Assembly: GCF_032362555.1 (NCBI RefSeq)
Contig: NC_083509.1
Location: 3,619,001-3,683,000 of the forward strand
DNA length: 64,000 bases
Direction of reading: 5' to 3'
From: Amyelois transitella
Taxonomy: Eukaryota > Arthropoda > Insecta > Lepidoptera > Pyralidae
Position 1 is the stretch's first letter, and each line of letters opens with the position of its first letter. A model generated the notes under the pieces. It worked only from the letters and a program-made list of their open reading frames with translations, was not told where the DNA came from and did no database searches. Below, one piece after another: positions 30,639 to 42,850 of this stretch. A program made the translations under genes and the position numbers.

Positions 30639-33600
30639 ATGTGTGAAGAAAATGAAGATGACTATAAGTTCGCAGCATGCACATACTTTGCAAGGAACCA
30701 TCCAGGGGAATCCTGTGGGAGCAATGGCCTGCCTCTCACACCGAGTTCCGTCACCATATTAGGCCGGGCACAACGTCTTCTTACTATTGAACACCCCAAT
30801 CTGTGTACATATTTGGATGTTATTCGTGGGAAACATGGTTAGTTTTATTATTACAAACATGTATGGGAGTTGGTGGAACCTAATTAAAAATAACCCATTT
30901 GCAAAAAATTATAAAACACAGCCAATAACTTTTGAATGGCTGAACTGATTATCATTTCAAAAATATTCTTTGATTCACAAGTTAAACCTCATAACTTTGA
31001 AACTAACAAATTTTTAAGAAACACCTGCAAAAATCAGTAGACAAACAAGTAAAACTGCTTCCTATTTTCAGAAAGAATTATTGTTGTGGCAGAAGTACTA
31101 GGGAGATCACTGAAAGAAGCAAACAGAAAGTTTTCCCACCAAGAGATCATCAACATTGGATGTCAAATAGCTAATGGCCTAAAGTTTCTACATGACCAGG
31201 AAATAACCCACAGAACCCTGGCCGATGATAACATTCTCATAGATGGAAATGGGAGAGTCAAGTTGTTCAATTATGGCATGTTCTATATGACTGGAGGGGG
31301 AGATGAGGTGTCTTTTCCTCTTGGGTACTCTTATTGTATAATCTTGATGATGATGTCTGTCTGTCACCTTGGTGGTTGTTTAATATTTTTATTAGAATTT
31401 CCAACAAATTTGAACATAGGAATAAAATGTCAGCAAATTTTTATTATTTTGCTGGGCTGTGACGTCAATAATATTTATGCTCCTTTCTATTTTAGTTATC
31501 AAAAACCCAAGTTATATTTTGATAAGCTCTAAGAGGGTTTCTAATGAGACTTCTGTGAATGAAGAGTCAGTAAAATCTTTATAAATTAATCTTGTTTTAT
31601 TAATTTTAGACTTCCAAGATACTTAAGTCCAGAAACAATTTTAAACGGAGGTGGGCCTTCTGCTGATGTATGGACTTTTGGTATAATACTTTTGGAGTTG
31701 TGTATTGGTAAACTATGGAACAATCTAAAGCCTGGCCCTATGTTACGGAGAATACTAACACTGGTCCATGCCGGCAATCCTGCTGAGAGGATTGCAAGAG
31801 AACATGACTGTCTTGAAACTTACAAGGTAGATATAGATAAAAAATATATTAAACTAGCTTTTACGCAGTCACGCATTCCTGTGGGAATTCAAGAACAAAG
31901 TAGCCTATGTTATTCCTAAAGGTCTTATCTGTGTACCAAATTTCATCAAAGTCGATTCAATAGTTTTAAGGCCTATTCTGTCTGTACTTTACTAGTATTA
32001 TAATTTTTCTTTGTAATTAATTACATAGCTCTAATTGGCTCAGAGTTAATTTAATATTAATTTTCAGCAAGTACCCGAAAACCTAAGAAATATAATAGAG
32101 AAATGTTTAAAAATTTTCCCAAGCGAGAGGGCATCATTTACAGAGTTAGTTGAAGAGTTAACTCTAATGGACACCAAAAAAATGCCTGACACGAAACGGC
32201 TTAGAGGTTTGATGGGCTGCAAGTTGCAGAATCTATATTATTGGTGGCAACTGGCTGGTGGCGATATACAAGCAGAATTAAAAAGAAATTGTTTGATTAA
32301 GAATAGCCCGCCAATATTGTCTATGCCTATGTATGTTCTTTTTTTTTTGTTCAATGCTTTTTACAACAAATTAATTTTCGTTATTGAATTAAAGATGTAT
32401 TTTCTCTGCCTGCCCCTCCGGGAAAGAGGCGTGATTTTTATATGTATATATAGATAAATAATTATTAGATTTATTTAAACTGTATGAATATTTTTTTATA
32501 AAACATTTAAACAGAGTAAAATTATAATGATAAAAACCAATCTGCTAAATTTTGATTTACATTCATGTCTTTATTTCTACTATGGCACCTATGATGTTAT
32601 CTAATAAGCAACTTACATTTTCATTTCAGAGCAATACTTCTAGATGGCTGTACGATAGGTGGCAAAAAAGGACAGTTATATGATCGCAGGATAGCCAAAT
32701 ACAGTATAGATTTGCTTAAAATCCGTCTGAATCACATACCGCCACAAGATTTCTATCCTTTAATGCATGAACGGAAGAAAGAATATGATGCGGTTACTCT
32801 GCCTAAGATAATCAGGGAAAAGGATACGGAGTACCAGTTTTATAGGCTTCTGTGGTTTCAGAGATTGTTGCACGTAAGGAAAAAACATATTAAATTAATA
32901 AAAATATGTGTATTTTAGCTTTAAGAAAAGGCTGATTTTTGATCGGCAGTGGGATACTGTAGAAACATAGTAGGGATATGATAACGTTTATTATAGTCTG
33001 TAATAATTACCCTTGTCAGAGAAACTTAATTTTTTTAATTTCTACTTCAGACGAAAATCGGAGTTTACTTATTTATGAGGCTGAAAGATCAAACTAACCA
33101 TAAACTTCAATCATTGAATACTTTAAGGGTTACCCGTACACGGCACATTACATCCGGGCCGAAGCAGCGGTAGACATTCCACCTCTAGTTCGCGGCGACG
33201 TGTGGGCGGCGTTGCTTGGAGTGGTCGGCGATATAGAGGCGCAATACGAGAGGATTGATAAAGAGACGCCCACCCCCACTGATAGACAGGTTTGTAAAGC
33301 TATTTTTATTAGCTCTAGCCGGTTAGCTTGATTATGAACATAGAGAAGATGGAGAAGGGAAACGGGAAATAAGGGGTTTATGATACCTCAATTTGTCAAA
33401 TGAACATTGTTGCTATGACCAGATAGGATTATGGGCATTCACTTGCCCTAATCTGCAGCTGTTCTCACGACATGTTCATTCTTCGTATGAACTTCGATTA
33501 GTGTTATAAAATTACATTAAATTTAATATCTGCTAAGATTTTTGATGGAGTCCTTCAAGTTTCTCATCTTGACCCTCCACATATCTTAATTTTTATTTTC

Positions 33601-36600
33601 ATGTAATAATTCACTTTAAAATTATTTTTCGTCCAAAGATAGACGTAGACATTCCCCGATGCCATCAGTACTGCTGGTTGCTGAGCGGGTCGGCTGGCCA
33701 TCGCGCGCTAAAGCGGTTGTTGAAGGCGTGGTTACTGACCAATCCGCAGTATGTGTATTGGCAAGGATTGGACTCGCTCACTGCCCCTTTTCTGTATCTC
33801 AATTTTTGTAATGAAGGTACGATAACATATTTTCAATTATTTTTTCTATATTAATTCCATAATTTATAAAAAAAAAAAAATGGCTCTATAGTAATTGAAA
33901 TGACACATTAGCGTTTATGAAGGAAAAAATATTGAGAGTGCTTTTTTAATGTGTCTTCTCTGGACACTCAACTCCCGTTTGACCTACTAGATCTTGTTAA
34001 TATAGGAATCTTATCCAGTTCCTCATCTCTAAATACATATGTACGGGGAAAAATGGAGGTTTTTCTTAGTAAGTAGACTAGTAAGTTCTAGAAAAGTATT
34101 TTTTTATTATTTGTATGTTTCGTTCACAGCTCGAGCGTTTGCGTGTCTCTCCGCTTTTGTCCCAAAATTCCTTCACAAGTTCTTTCTGAAGGACAACAGT
34201 GCCGTCATCAAAGAATACCTGGCTAAGTTCTGGCAAATGACCGCCTTCCACGAACCAGAACTAGCAACGCATCTACACGAAATCAATTTCGTACCAGAAC
34301 TTTTCGCTATACCGTGGTTCTTGACTATGTTTTCACGTAAGTTGGTATTTATTTTGATTTGTTGAGATTTTTCTCTGTTTGATATTCTATCCATTAATCT
34401 TTTTTCATCAAGATTTTCAAAGCAAGACTGAAAAGGCATTTGAGATTTCCTACATTTGGCGTCATCTTGCTTAAACTAGGCAGATTGAGGTGCGCACTCA
34501 AGTTATTATATAAAAAAATCTTTATAATTTTATTTATAAAGATGTGTAATACCGTCACAGTCAAGAACATAAATTTTTGTTTTTCTTAATTGAAAATAAA
34601 GGCATTCGCCCTTATGGCAGGTCTATCTAAAATCCACTCAGAAAAGCAGTTTTAATAAAAATAATAATTTCAGATTTTGTTTCACAGACGTTTTCCCCCT
34701 CCATAAAATCGTTCACCTATGGGACGCGTTACTAGTTGAAGGACAGTCATTACCGCTGTTCATGGGAGTGGGGATACTAAGGCAGTTACGCGACACACTG
34801 CTCGAGTCTGGATTTAACGAATGTATTTTATTGTTCTCTGATTTGCCCGAGATTGATATTGGAGAATGCGTCAAGGTTGGTATAAGTATTTTGTAATAAA
34901 ATACCTTTAATCGACGTACTAAATTATTTGATTACCGCTGAAAAAGTTACCAAACCAAACACCTCATAATGAGTTTGTTCATTGTCCATTCGAAAATGGA
35001 TCTTATTAATAATAAATAATACGAAACGAAGCGGCTACGTTTGTGTTAAATTTCTCTTTGTTGCAGGAATCTATTGAAATGTGTCGAAGTTCGCCAAGGA
35101 GTATCAGCTATCGGAGATTTACCAAAGAAGCGGAGACAAAAGATCCCATGGTAACATAATAATTTTCATCTAATACTATACTAAGAACTATGACTACCAA
35201 TAAAGATTTACTTTCACATAATTTGCTAATTACACTGACACAAACATAGAACAATTTTTGGTCGAGAAACGAAAATCTTGTCAATTATTAATTAATTGAA
35301 TAATTAGACTAATGCTAACAATAATAGCGAATTAAGTAAATGGCATATTTAAATTGTTTATTTTAATAAATATATTTTAATAATATCTTTATTTCCAGGA
35401 CGTTGTAGAAATACCGATGGAGGTTTTGTTTGCGGAGATCAGCCCAAGAATCAGTCTATCAGACTTCTTCTCATTGATATGCCAAGAGAAGTGCTGTGTT
35501 ATTGACATAAGGTCTAATTTGCTGTAAGTATAGTTTGTGTTCATCTGATTTAGAAAGATTTCACTGAAGGGTTGAAGTGAGACAAAAAAAAAATAACTCT
35601 TTTTTGTGGAAGGCGATCTCGTAGTTTTAAGACTTTTAGTTTTTCTGACAACAAGGCATAATTGTCATTTATGTGACAATAAATATACTTTGTAAATACA
35701 AAGTTTTAAATAAATAATAATCTGCGTGATAATGACCCAAGTCGAACGCGAGTTATTTTGTGTAAAAACCTGATTTAATCCAGGATTGTGGACTTACGCG
35801 GACCCCGGGCTCGTTTCCAGTGAGTTGATGACGACACTGGTACTAACCTGCCATGAGGATAATAGGGATGATGACTAGGTCTTAAAACATTATTTATGAG
35901 TGCATAACATGATAGAATACACGTAATAAAATACGTTATGTGAAATTTTAGTTAACGTATTTTATTACGTGTATTCTATCATTTATGATGAATTTTTAGT
36001 TATAATGTTGACGCCTGAAAAAAGAAACCATATAAAAATTATTTATTTCGAAAATGTTACAAACTAAAATAAGACTTTTTCCTTTAGATATGAAAAAAGC
36101 TGCATAGACGGCAGTATAAACATCCCGTACAGCGGCGTTCACCTCGGGCAGCACGAGCTGAGAGCCCTAGGGCTCCAACCGCAGAGGGTGCTTCAAGACG
36201 CCATGAGGATGAAGAAGGTCATTGTTGTCGCTTCGGCTGAGGACGAAACTGCGCAACTGGTATGTTATTTTAAAGGAAAAGAATATTAAATTTTTCAGAA
36301 GTGATAAGGGAATGCTGTGATGTGAAAGGAGATAGGAATAGAAAATGCTAAATCAGGTTGACTAAGCAAATATCCAAGGAGAGTGAAGATCCAAGATGAG
36401 ATAAGAAACCACATTAAGGCTAATGGGTAATGTGTAGCCATGATCAAATATCTGTGTTATTTGTCCAAAAAAATAATTTCCCCTGCAAAGGAAGCGATGG
36501 TCAGTCGAGAGTTTACCTGACCCACTCTAGCTGAACTACCCAATCTAGGATCATGGTCAAAGGCGCGCCCCGGGCTCCTCTCTAGAGAAATGGGGAAGTA

Positions 36601-36797
36601 ACCGGGACTAGCGCCAGGAAAAAGAAAAAGATTTTTTGAATCAATAAGATTTTCATTTTCAGTTCAGCGACTATCTGGTGAAATGTGGTGTCCCAAGAGT
36701 GTGTATACTGCACGGAGGTATCGCTACATTGAACGCCCACATACCTTCGCTGTTCACGGTCCCACCGCCGCCGCCTAAAAAGAACGGGAGTAAATGA
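30639..36797 (+). CDS. TBCK: TBCK, TBC domain-containing protein kinase-like (13 exons)
   Basis: Exons 30639-30837, 31072-31324, 31610-31826, 32068-32330, 32630-32873, 33128-33289, 33639-33816, 34130-34336, 34688-34875, 35067-35150, 35399-35523, 36088-36259 and 36663-36797 join in frame to 808 aa. The kinase-like N-terminus is a pseudokinase: HRD is H113-R114-T115, and DFG is replaced by N133-Y134-G135. The TBC domain (about 400-640) keeps both GAP fingers, IDVDIPR (R453) and YWQG (Q488), and the conserved [17 protein letters not shown] rhodanese-like domain (about 672-790) has ASAEDE where an active-site Cys would sit, so it is probably inactive. Residues [10 protein letters not shown] near the start are a TBCK hallmark. 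TBCK is part of the FERRY complex, a Rab5 effector that carries mRNA on endosomes, and is linked to mTOR signalling. It is somewhat shorter than the human protein (about 893 aa). The ATG chosen aligns with the family start. Confidence 0.96.
31880..31985 (+). repeat. LINE 3' fragment (RTE-like) in TBCK intron 3
   Basis: CAAAGTAGCCTATGTTATTC, CCAAATTTCATCAAAGTCG and TCAATAGTTTTAAG. Related to the fragment at 16502-16650. Confidence 0.6.
32397..32452 (-). repeat. Interspersed repeat, family B, fragment
   Basis: CTCTGCCTGCCCCTCCGGG, AAAGAGGCGTGATTTT and TATATGTATATATA, in TBCK intron 4. Confidence 0.65.
35768..35875. repeat. Possible SINE fragment in TBCK intron 11
   Basis: GCGGACCCCGGGCTCGTTTC and ACACTGGTACTAACCTGCC resemble the segment at 36520-36612 (GCGCGCCCCGGGCTCCTCTC, ACCGGGACTAGCGCCAGG). 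Shared order of blocks suggests one dispersed family, with low confidence. Confidence 0.4.
35909..35982. repeat. Perfect 30-bp hairpin in TBCK intron 11
   Basis: Arm 35909-35938 (ATGATAGAATACACGTAATA then AAATACGTTA) is exactly complementary to 35953-35982, with a 14-nt loop. There is no mismatch. A very small foldback element or a recent inverted duplication would fit. An RNA hairpin in the pre-mRNA is expected. Confidence 0.75.
36520..36612. repeat. Possible SINE fragment in TBCK intron 12
   Basis: Contains GCGCGCCCCGGGCTCCTCTC, AGAGAAATGGGGAAGTAACC and GGGACTAGCGCCAGG. It shares blocks with 35768-35875. Confidence 0.4.
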
Positions 36798-37075
36798 AAA
36801 TTGAAGACTGTCTATTTCATTGTACCTATAAGAAGTTTACTCAATCTCAACATATTGTGGTATATCTTCATTGTTCATGAAGCCCACAGCTGCCGCCCAA
36901 AAATAACGGCAGTAAATGAAAATTGAAGAGTGTATAGCTGAATGTATAAGAAATTTTCTCAGTCTTAATATATTCTGACAGCTTTTAATGTCTTTATTTG
37001 TTCACGGTGACGCCGCCGCCGAAAAAAAACGTTCAAGAGGTTTTCTCAATCATGATATATTGTGAGTCTTATAAC
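36751..37075 (+). repeat. Three tandem decayed copies of the TBCK stop-codon region
   Basis: The end of the last exon plus 3' UTR (from TGTTCACGGTCCCACCGCC through the AGTAAATGAAAATTGAAG stop context to CTCAATCTCAACATATTGTG) recurs at about 36872 and again at about 36999, a period of about 121-128 bp. Copy 2 has a base substitution that breaks the Pro/Lys reading. Copy 3 has lost the stop-codon segment. Only copy 1 is in frame with the gene. Confidence 0.75.
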
Positions 37076-37688
37076 TATGTCTAATGTCCATGTGACGAAA
37101 GGCCAATGAGTCTTTGATTGTTGATCAAGCATAATTTGGAGGCTCTGGGATATAGAAATCCGAGTAATATAAAACTACAGAAGTGATTAGTACTGGCGAA
37201 TGTCACGTCGCAAATAATGGTTGTACCAAAAGGTATTTTTTTCTTGCATCAGGGCCAGTTTTAAGAACAATATTGTATTTCTATTGTCTTGTTTTGTTCC
37301 GATGTCTATGGTCTAACTAAAGCAAAGCCTTCATTTTATATTGTCTTTTAATTTGTACTCCATTGAAAAACTTTACAACAATTATGATAAATCAGTTCAG
37401 CGAGAGAAGTTTCCATGCGAAAATCTTAATTATTCGTATATAAAATATAGATTATTTACGAATGAACAGTCTAAGGAACCTGCATATTTCGGTGAATCCA
37501 AAAATTTATATAATCCTATTTTATTTTAATTATTTGCTTTATTTCGTATTTAAATATGATTTACTAAAATATTTTTATTATGTTATGTTTATTCCATTAG
37601 TATTGAATATACATATAACTTTAAGAAAGAATACTAAAGTTTATAGATATTTTATAGATAAGTCTAAAGGCCGTTTGTATATGATCTG

Positions 37689-37694
37689 AATAAA
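37689..37694 (+). terminator. Probable TBCK poly(A) signal
   Basis: AATAAA lies about 890 nt after the TBCK stop and precedes a T-rich stretch. The nearer 3' UTR has no equally clean signal that I noticed. Confidence 0.4.
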
Positions 37695-37699
37695 GTCAG

Positions 37700-38139
37700 T
37701 TATTATTAAAACTACAGCATATTATTTCATGCATATTTTATAATGTTCACATGTTCTGGTTGTGATTTGTAGCTTCAAAGTTACTATTAGTTTGAATAAG
37801 CTATTTTAATTTATTTTTTATGGGTAGACTCAATGAGATAAGTGATAGGAATGCTTTGGCCAGACGTGTTACCGGGACATAGCTTATTTTGCTTTTAATT
37901 TAGATTTTATGACGACTTACACAAATGTGATGCAGTTTGAAATAATTTTAAAGGGTTAGATGATTTTTATATAGAAGGGCCCATGGGCAATAAAGGACCC
38001 TTGGGACCATTAGTGAACATTGGCTACTGCTAAATACATTCTAGCCTAGTTTCGTCTGCCTAGGTAATTGACTTGCCCTGTTTATTATATGAGGAGAAGA
38101 CATGAAAGTACCCACATAATTAGTGGCGTAAGTAGGTGG
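37700..38139. other. Intergenic between TBCK and the next gene
   Basis: AT-rich, no ORF or recognised repeat. Base composition switches sharply to GC-rich at about 38140. Confidence 0.5.
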
Positions 38140-38515
38140 GCAGCCCCCGGGGCCGTCACGTTTACCCCCTAGTTATGAATGAGAGGCAGCGCCGCGGGTG
38201 GGGGGCGACGCGGGCGACGCGACGACGCGCCTCATTCGCCGGTTCTCCTCCGACGCGATAACACCGCACGCTGCACTAACCAAAATACAATCGCGTGCAG
38301 AGAAAACTTCATAAAATATATCAAATCGCGAAAATAACAAATGGGCATCAACAGTGAAACCTAAACCCGTGATGATACACAGTGTTCTGTGAGTTTGACT
38401 TCAGTTTGTGTTTCGCATTCCGAGTTTCACGCCGAGAAAAGAAAGGACCGCAGTGACAGTTTTGTGTGAGTTTTCTCGAGGGATTTTCTCGCCGTCTGGA
38501 CTAGGCCGCTCCAGT
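38140..38515 (+). promoter_or_regulatory. GC-rich promoter and 5' UTR of an unidentified gene
   Basis: A CpG-rich block (GGGGGCGACGCGGGCGACGC at about 38202) stands out from the AT-rich surroundings and leads directly to a first coding exon. An arthropod initiator-like TCAGTT is at 38401-38406, 115 nt before the start codon. The exact start of transcription is not known. Confidence 0.6.
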
Positions 38516-38575
38516 ATGGAGGGCTACTTCGACAACGACGACCTGAAGGACGTCTGGGAGACGGACATTGACCCG
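38516..38575 (+). CDS. First coding exon of an unidentified gene
   Basis: ATG at 38516 opens 20 codons (MEGYFDNDDLKDVWETDIDP), ending at a consensus donor CCG|GTGAGT at 38576. The frame is open upstream to 38408, but there only a GTG could start. No acceptor with clear coding sequence on the plus strand was found in the remaining 25 kb, so the first intron appears to exceed the window. Acidic residues dominate and I do not recognise the family. The GC-rich promoter and very long first intron are usual for a regulated or developmental gene, which is inference. Confidence 0.6.
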
Positions 38576-40364
38576 GTGAGTCGACCTTGCTGTATCGCCT
38601 AGAGATGATCCGAAAGCTTTACGGATGCAACCCGCTGGGCAAGCACATACTCGCGTCTACTGGGTGCTCGTGCTCGTACTGGACTATTATAAATGTGTTT
38701 TCCGTGTTCGCAAGAAGATTTTCCTTGTATTTGCGTTTTGCATTTAGCTAAACAATTCGTGAAAGTGGCGAGGGCGGACTCGTGCTCGCTTGTTGATAAC
38801 AGCGATAACAACAAACATTGCAACAACTTCACGATCATTCTTTGCATTTTCACTTGTATTTTTAATCATGTATTTTGCTAACTACCGGCATTAATTTGGA
38901 ATGTCATATTTATTTTGAACAGTTATTATTTATTTATTGACTACTATATTTGATAGACTACTTATGTACCTACAAAAATCTAATCGTTATCATATCATCC
39001 TTGATAAGGTAATTCTAACCTATCCATCTAGGTAATTCTAACAATAAATAAATAATCTTAAAACGTCATTATCAATTTGCGTATAGAGGAAATGTCAATG
39101 AAACTTCATATAGCATTGAGGGCCTAGAAGCAATGAATTTGCTTTAAATAAATTGGGAGAAAAACAATAAATATAATAACCCTTCTTTTGCAGTCGGGTA
39201 AAAAGACACCAAGTAACTAGATACGTAAGTACCTAGATTAAAAATAAATAATTTTCACTATGGATAGAAATGAAAATATACCATTTTGTATATAGGTAAA
39301 TATTATTAGAATATACTCTGAATAACCATGGTGAAATAGGTACTTAGGTAATATTTTCACAGCAAACTCACAGCAAATCAATTACATGTAGGTACCATGA
39401 AGAATATGCGATTGACTGTACCTTTATAGAATTACTAAAGAACGATCAAAGCAGGTGAATAGTTTGCAGGTAAAATAATAAAAAAAGAGTATCGATAAAA
39501 AATATCGGAGGGATACGTTGTGGAATGCTTTGGTGATTTTATGCTCATAAACTTTGGTCTATAAGACGTTCCATTATATCTATTAACAAACATTTTTTAC
39601 GTTAACGTCAGTGTTATGCGTCAATAGTAAAAGTAATGAATTTATAATGTAGTTAATAAAATCAATTAAGTAGGAATTTTGCTTACATTAAAGCCAAAAA
39701 AATTATTGATTACTTTTCTTTAGTAGTCGATGTGCTTACCTAGATGAAATACTTTATTATCTTTCTATTAATAAACTATTTTTTTTTGTGATTATATTTA
39801 TTTTACAATAAAGTACCTAGAAATGTAATAAGTGTTATCAAACAAATGATTAATTATTTTGATTCTTCAACGTCATGATAAGGCTAATTTGGTAATAACT
39901 AACTAGATAATTCGATCATATTCTAAGAATAAATAAAAGCAGATATGTTACATTTCGAATATTCGCCTTCGTTACCGTTTAACTAAAGCTATAAAGATAT
40001 CATAATTTTTATGCGTATCCAATCCCTTTCATTTCAAATTCAATTGATTCTACGTGAACACATACAATAAAAATCTCACGTGTCCTTCATAAAAATTATT
40101 AACGCCATTTTACTTTTGATAAAATCGAAGAATATATTTATTTTAGCACCTATAAGCTTCTAAGTAGTTACATGTATTCGAAAAACAATAACTTATGCAA
40201 TAATAATTTTTGTAACAAAATTATAAAACGGAGATATTTTGTTAATTATATGTATTTTGTAAAAGGTGCCTTACAATTTTATACCTACAAATTTAACTAG
40301 CAAGTGTACCAAGTCAATATCCTATTTGACATGCGGTTCTTCGTCTAGCAAACAAGTCCTTTCT
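38576..40364 (+). other. Start of the putative giant intron
   Basis: AT-rich sequence with no exon signal. The 84-aa and 62-aa open frames around 38599-38881 overlap on opposite strands in the promoter-proximal GC-rich part and lack support. Confidence 0.45.
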
Positions 40365-40376
40365 TCAAAACAAGTA

Positions 40377-40703
40377 CTTACCTATGAATTCGGGAGAGGT
40401 CATTGAGACTCCATTAGGACTGGCACCTGTAACTTGTTCTGATACGCGGTGACGTAGCATGATGACCGGCAACCCGGCCAGTTTGCGGAGGCGATTTGCA
40501 TGTTGTGATTTGTTACGCCCGTGGGTACCACCGTGTTTGGTCATGTATGATACCGCGTGCCGGCAAGCGTGTATTTTCTTATGGTCCCGTCGTACGGTAA
40601 CATGGAGCGTCGACCTAGTGCGTTGAACTAAAGGGGCCCGGCGCCGCACGCGTTTTTTTACTAACTTGTTCTGTTCATCGGCAAAGCAAACAAAAAAAAT
40701 CAT
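40377..40703 (-). CDS. Possible minus-strand exon, unidentified
   Basis: A GC-rich patch in AT-rich intron is open on the minus strand. It reads Arg/His/Lys-rich sequence ending TSPEFIG, then a consensus donor (ATAG|GTAAGT) at about 40376. An acceptor could be the AG at GATGAACAG near 40674. No family is recognised and no partner exon was found, so this may be a nested gene, a domesticated fragment or a conserved noncoding block. Confidence 0.25.
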
Positions 40704-42617
40704 ATTAAATTTTTTTAAAGCCTTAGCTGTATTGCTGTTTTTGCTTCTGTATAAGAGTTTCTCAATAGTTTCTCAGGAACAACTGTTTTAAAAATCAACA
40801 TTTTTTTATTAATGACCTAAATTCAAAGCGAGAACCGGTGGCAACAAAAATGGTACAACAAGAGGTACAAAATTTAAATGTAACGACAAAATTATTACAA
40901 TATATAAGTAGGTACAAACAGTCCATAAATTAAGATATTGTTTCCTCTGACACTTTTATTACTTCCAGTGGTTACTTAGTACTTTCTTTGACAAAACTAT
41001 TTATCAACTTCCTTTTCCAAAAATATCCTCTGCTGTCCTGTTAAAAATGTCCGACCAAGTCCGGTTGGCTATCACTGCGTCATTCAACAAAAGTAGGGTT
41101 GACAACATCATTTATTTTAATAACGATAACAGTTACATAATTCGACCTATAAACTTTTATCTGTTATATACTCGTCAAACTCTCGTTTATTATCGCAGTA
41201 ATTCGGTAGGTATCTAGTTATAAATCGATAAATTTCTTTAACGCATAACACTTTAAGTGTGTGCTGTGAATTCTATGGAAATAAACACAATTTATAGGTT
41301 TTCACGACGCCCGAAATTGCAGACAAATATCGGCAGACAAAACCCAAGCCCCAAGCTAAATATTAAATATAATATAATTAATATTATATAGATATTTAAT
41401 TAAATTTAAAATATTAATTTATAAAGTTTGTACTTTGGATTGAATTCGATAAATCGAGTTCAGAACACACAGGTATGTAAGTCATAATACACATTCTCGT
41501 TAAAAACGGTTTTTAATCTATCAGAGCTAAAGATGGCGAAAAAAAGTATATTTATGTTCTGGTTTAATGTCACTGCTTCGTAAATACGTTAGCTAACAGT
41601 AGTTATAGCTTTCTTTCGTTACGTTAATAATGAATTTACAATTTGCCAAGTTATTTTCTCACGGTCAAACTAAATTTTACGCGTTTTAAAGATTGGACTT
41701 CAATATTTTGCCATTTTGCAGTAATTATAAGTAATTTAATTTAGAAGTCAAAAAGTAAAGAAAAAGAAAAATACATGTTGAATATGTGTAAAAATTTATT
41801 AAACTTAAATCAGGCTTTTCCCGTTCCTTAAAAATATCTATTGATCAAAATTATTACATTACTTATTAACCTCAAAGATTTCAAACATCAGTCGTTTTAT
41901 TTTGAGAATCTAAATTGATTCGAACAGGCTTTTACTCCCAAGTTTTATTACATACTTACATGCTTTTAGTGTGAGTGGGCATTGGTAACCCTATCACCAA
42001 TTATTAGGATGCTGTACAGTCAACCACATGTTAATAACTCCACGCTATCTTCTTTATAGAAGTGGTATTAAATATTTCCCATGTTGTATAGCTTGATGTG
42101 CTGTCGGTTGTACTATTGACTGGCCGCGTTATAATGGTAATTGAATTTCCTTTCCGGGTACAGTGGTCACTGCTTCAGACGAACACGTACTTATGTCTAA
42201 TACGTGCAAAGGAAAAAGTATACGTGGTTAGGAATCTAAACAATATCATACTTACCATTGTATTTATTTTAATTGTACTTATCAACGATTTTACCTGGGT
42301 ATGATCTAAGCTTATTATCTAGATGCATATCGAACTCTTGCGTACATACTTATGTATTTTAGGTCTGAAAGTTTGAACCTATTGTCTAATTATTTCCGGA
42401 TTGATTGAACCCTTTTATTCATGTCGGTATAGTCCATTTCTTTAGGTACTGAAAGAAAGGTAAACCATTTTAAAATGTCTTTTATATCAAAAAATTCATT
42501 TGTAAATAAAGTACCTTCTCACCTATGTTTAATAGCAACAGTAATTCATTATGATATTTGTTATTTCCTTTGGCTTTTTTACCTAATGGCTATAAATTAA
42601 TTTAATTTTCTAATATT
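40704..42617. other. Intron sequence, nothing recognised
   Basis: AT-rich throughout, with an especially AT-only stretch near 41350-41420. The 68-aa frame at 42098-42304 shows no domain. Confidence 0.45.
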
Positions 42618-42850
42618 AAATATGTACGGGACAAATTACCCAACACATATTGAGTAAGCCTCGAAGTAAGTTCGAAACTTGTGTTAGGATATACTAATTC
42701 AACGATACCATAGATATTTTATAATAAATACTAATAAAGATAAACATCCAAGACCCAGGCCAATTAGAAAAAGTTCGTTTTCGTTTCTCATCATCCCCTG
42801 GCCGGGATTAGAACTCTCCGGTGTCACAGACAAGTGTACTGCCGTAGTTA
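42618..42850 (-). repeat. tRNA-derived SINE, copy 1
   Basis: Minus orientation. The tRNA-like head is at the right (GTGTCACAGACAAG, CTGGCCGGGATTAGAAC as the complement of a B box). The body is GATAAACATCCAAGACCCAG and the tail is TTCGAAACTTGTGTTAGG with GGGACAAATTACCC. The related copy at 60022-60253 has a more intact B box. Confidence 0.65.

Noticed and set aside
31086..31532. 148-aa frame read as one exon
   Set aside because: TBCK alignment and the GG|GTACTC donor at 31325 show that the frame runs on into intron 2.
38408..38515. N-terminal extension upstream of MEGYFDN
   Set aside because: The upstream codon is GTG, not ATG, and the sequence lies in the GC-rich 5' UTR.
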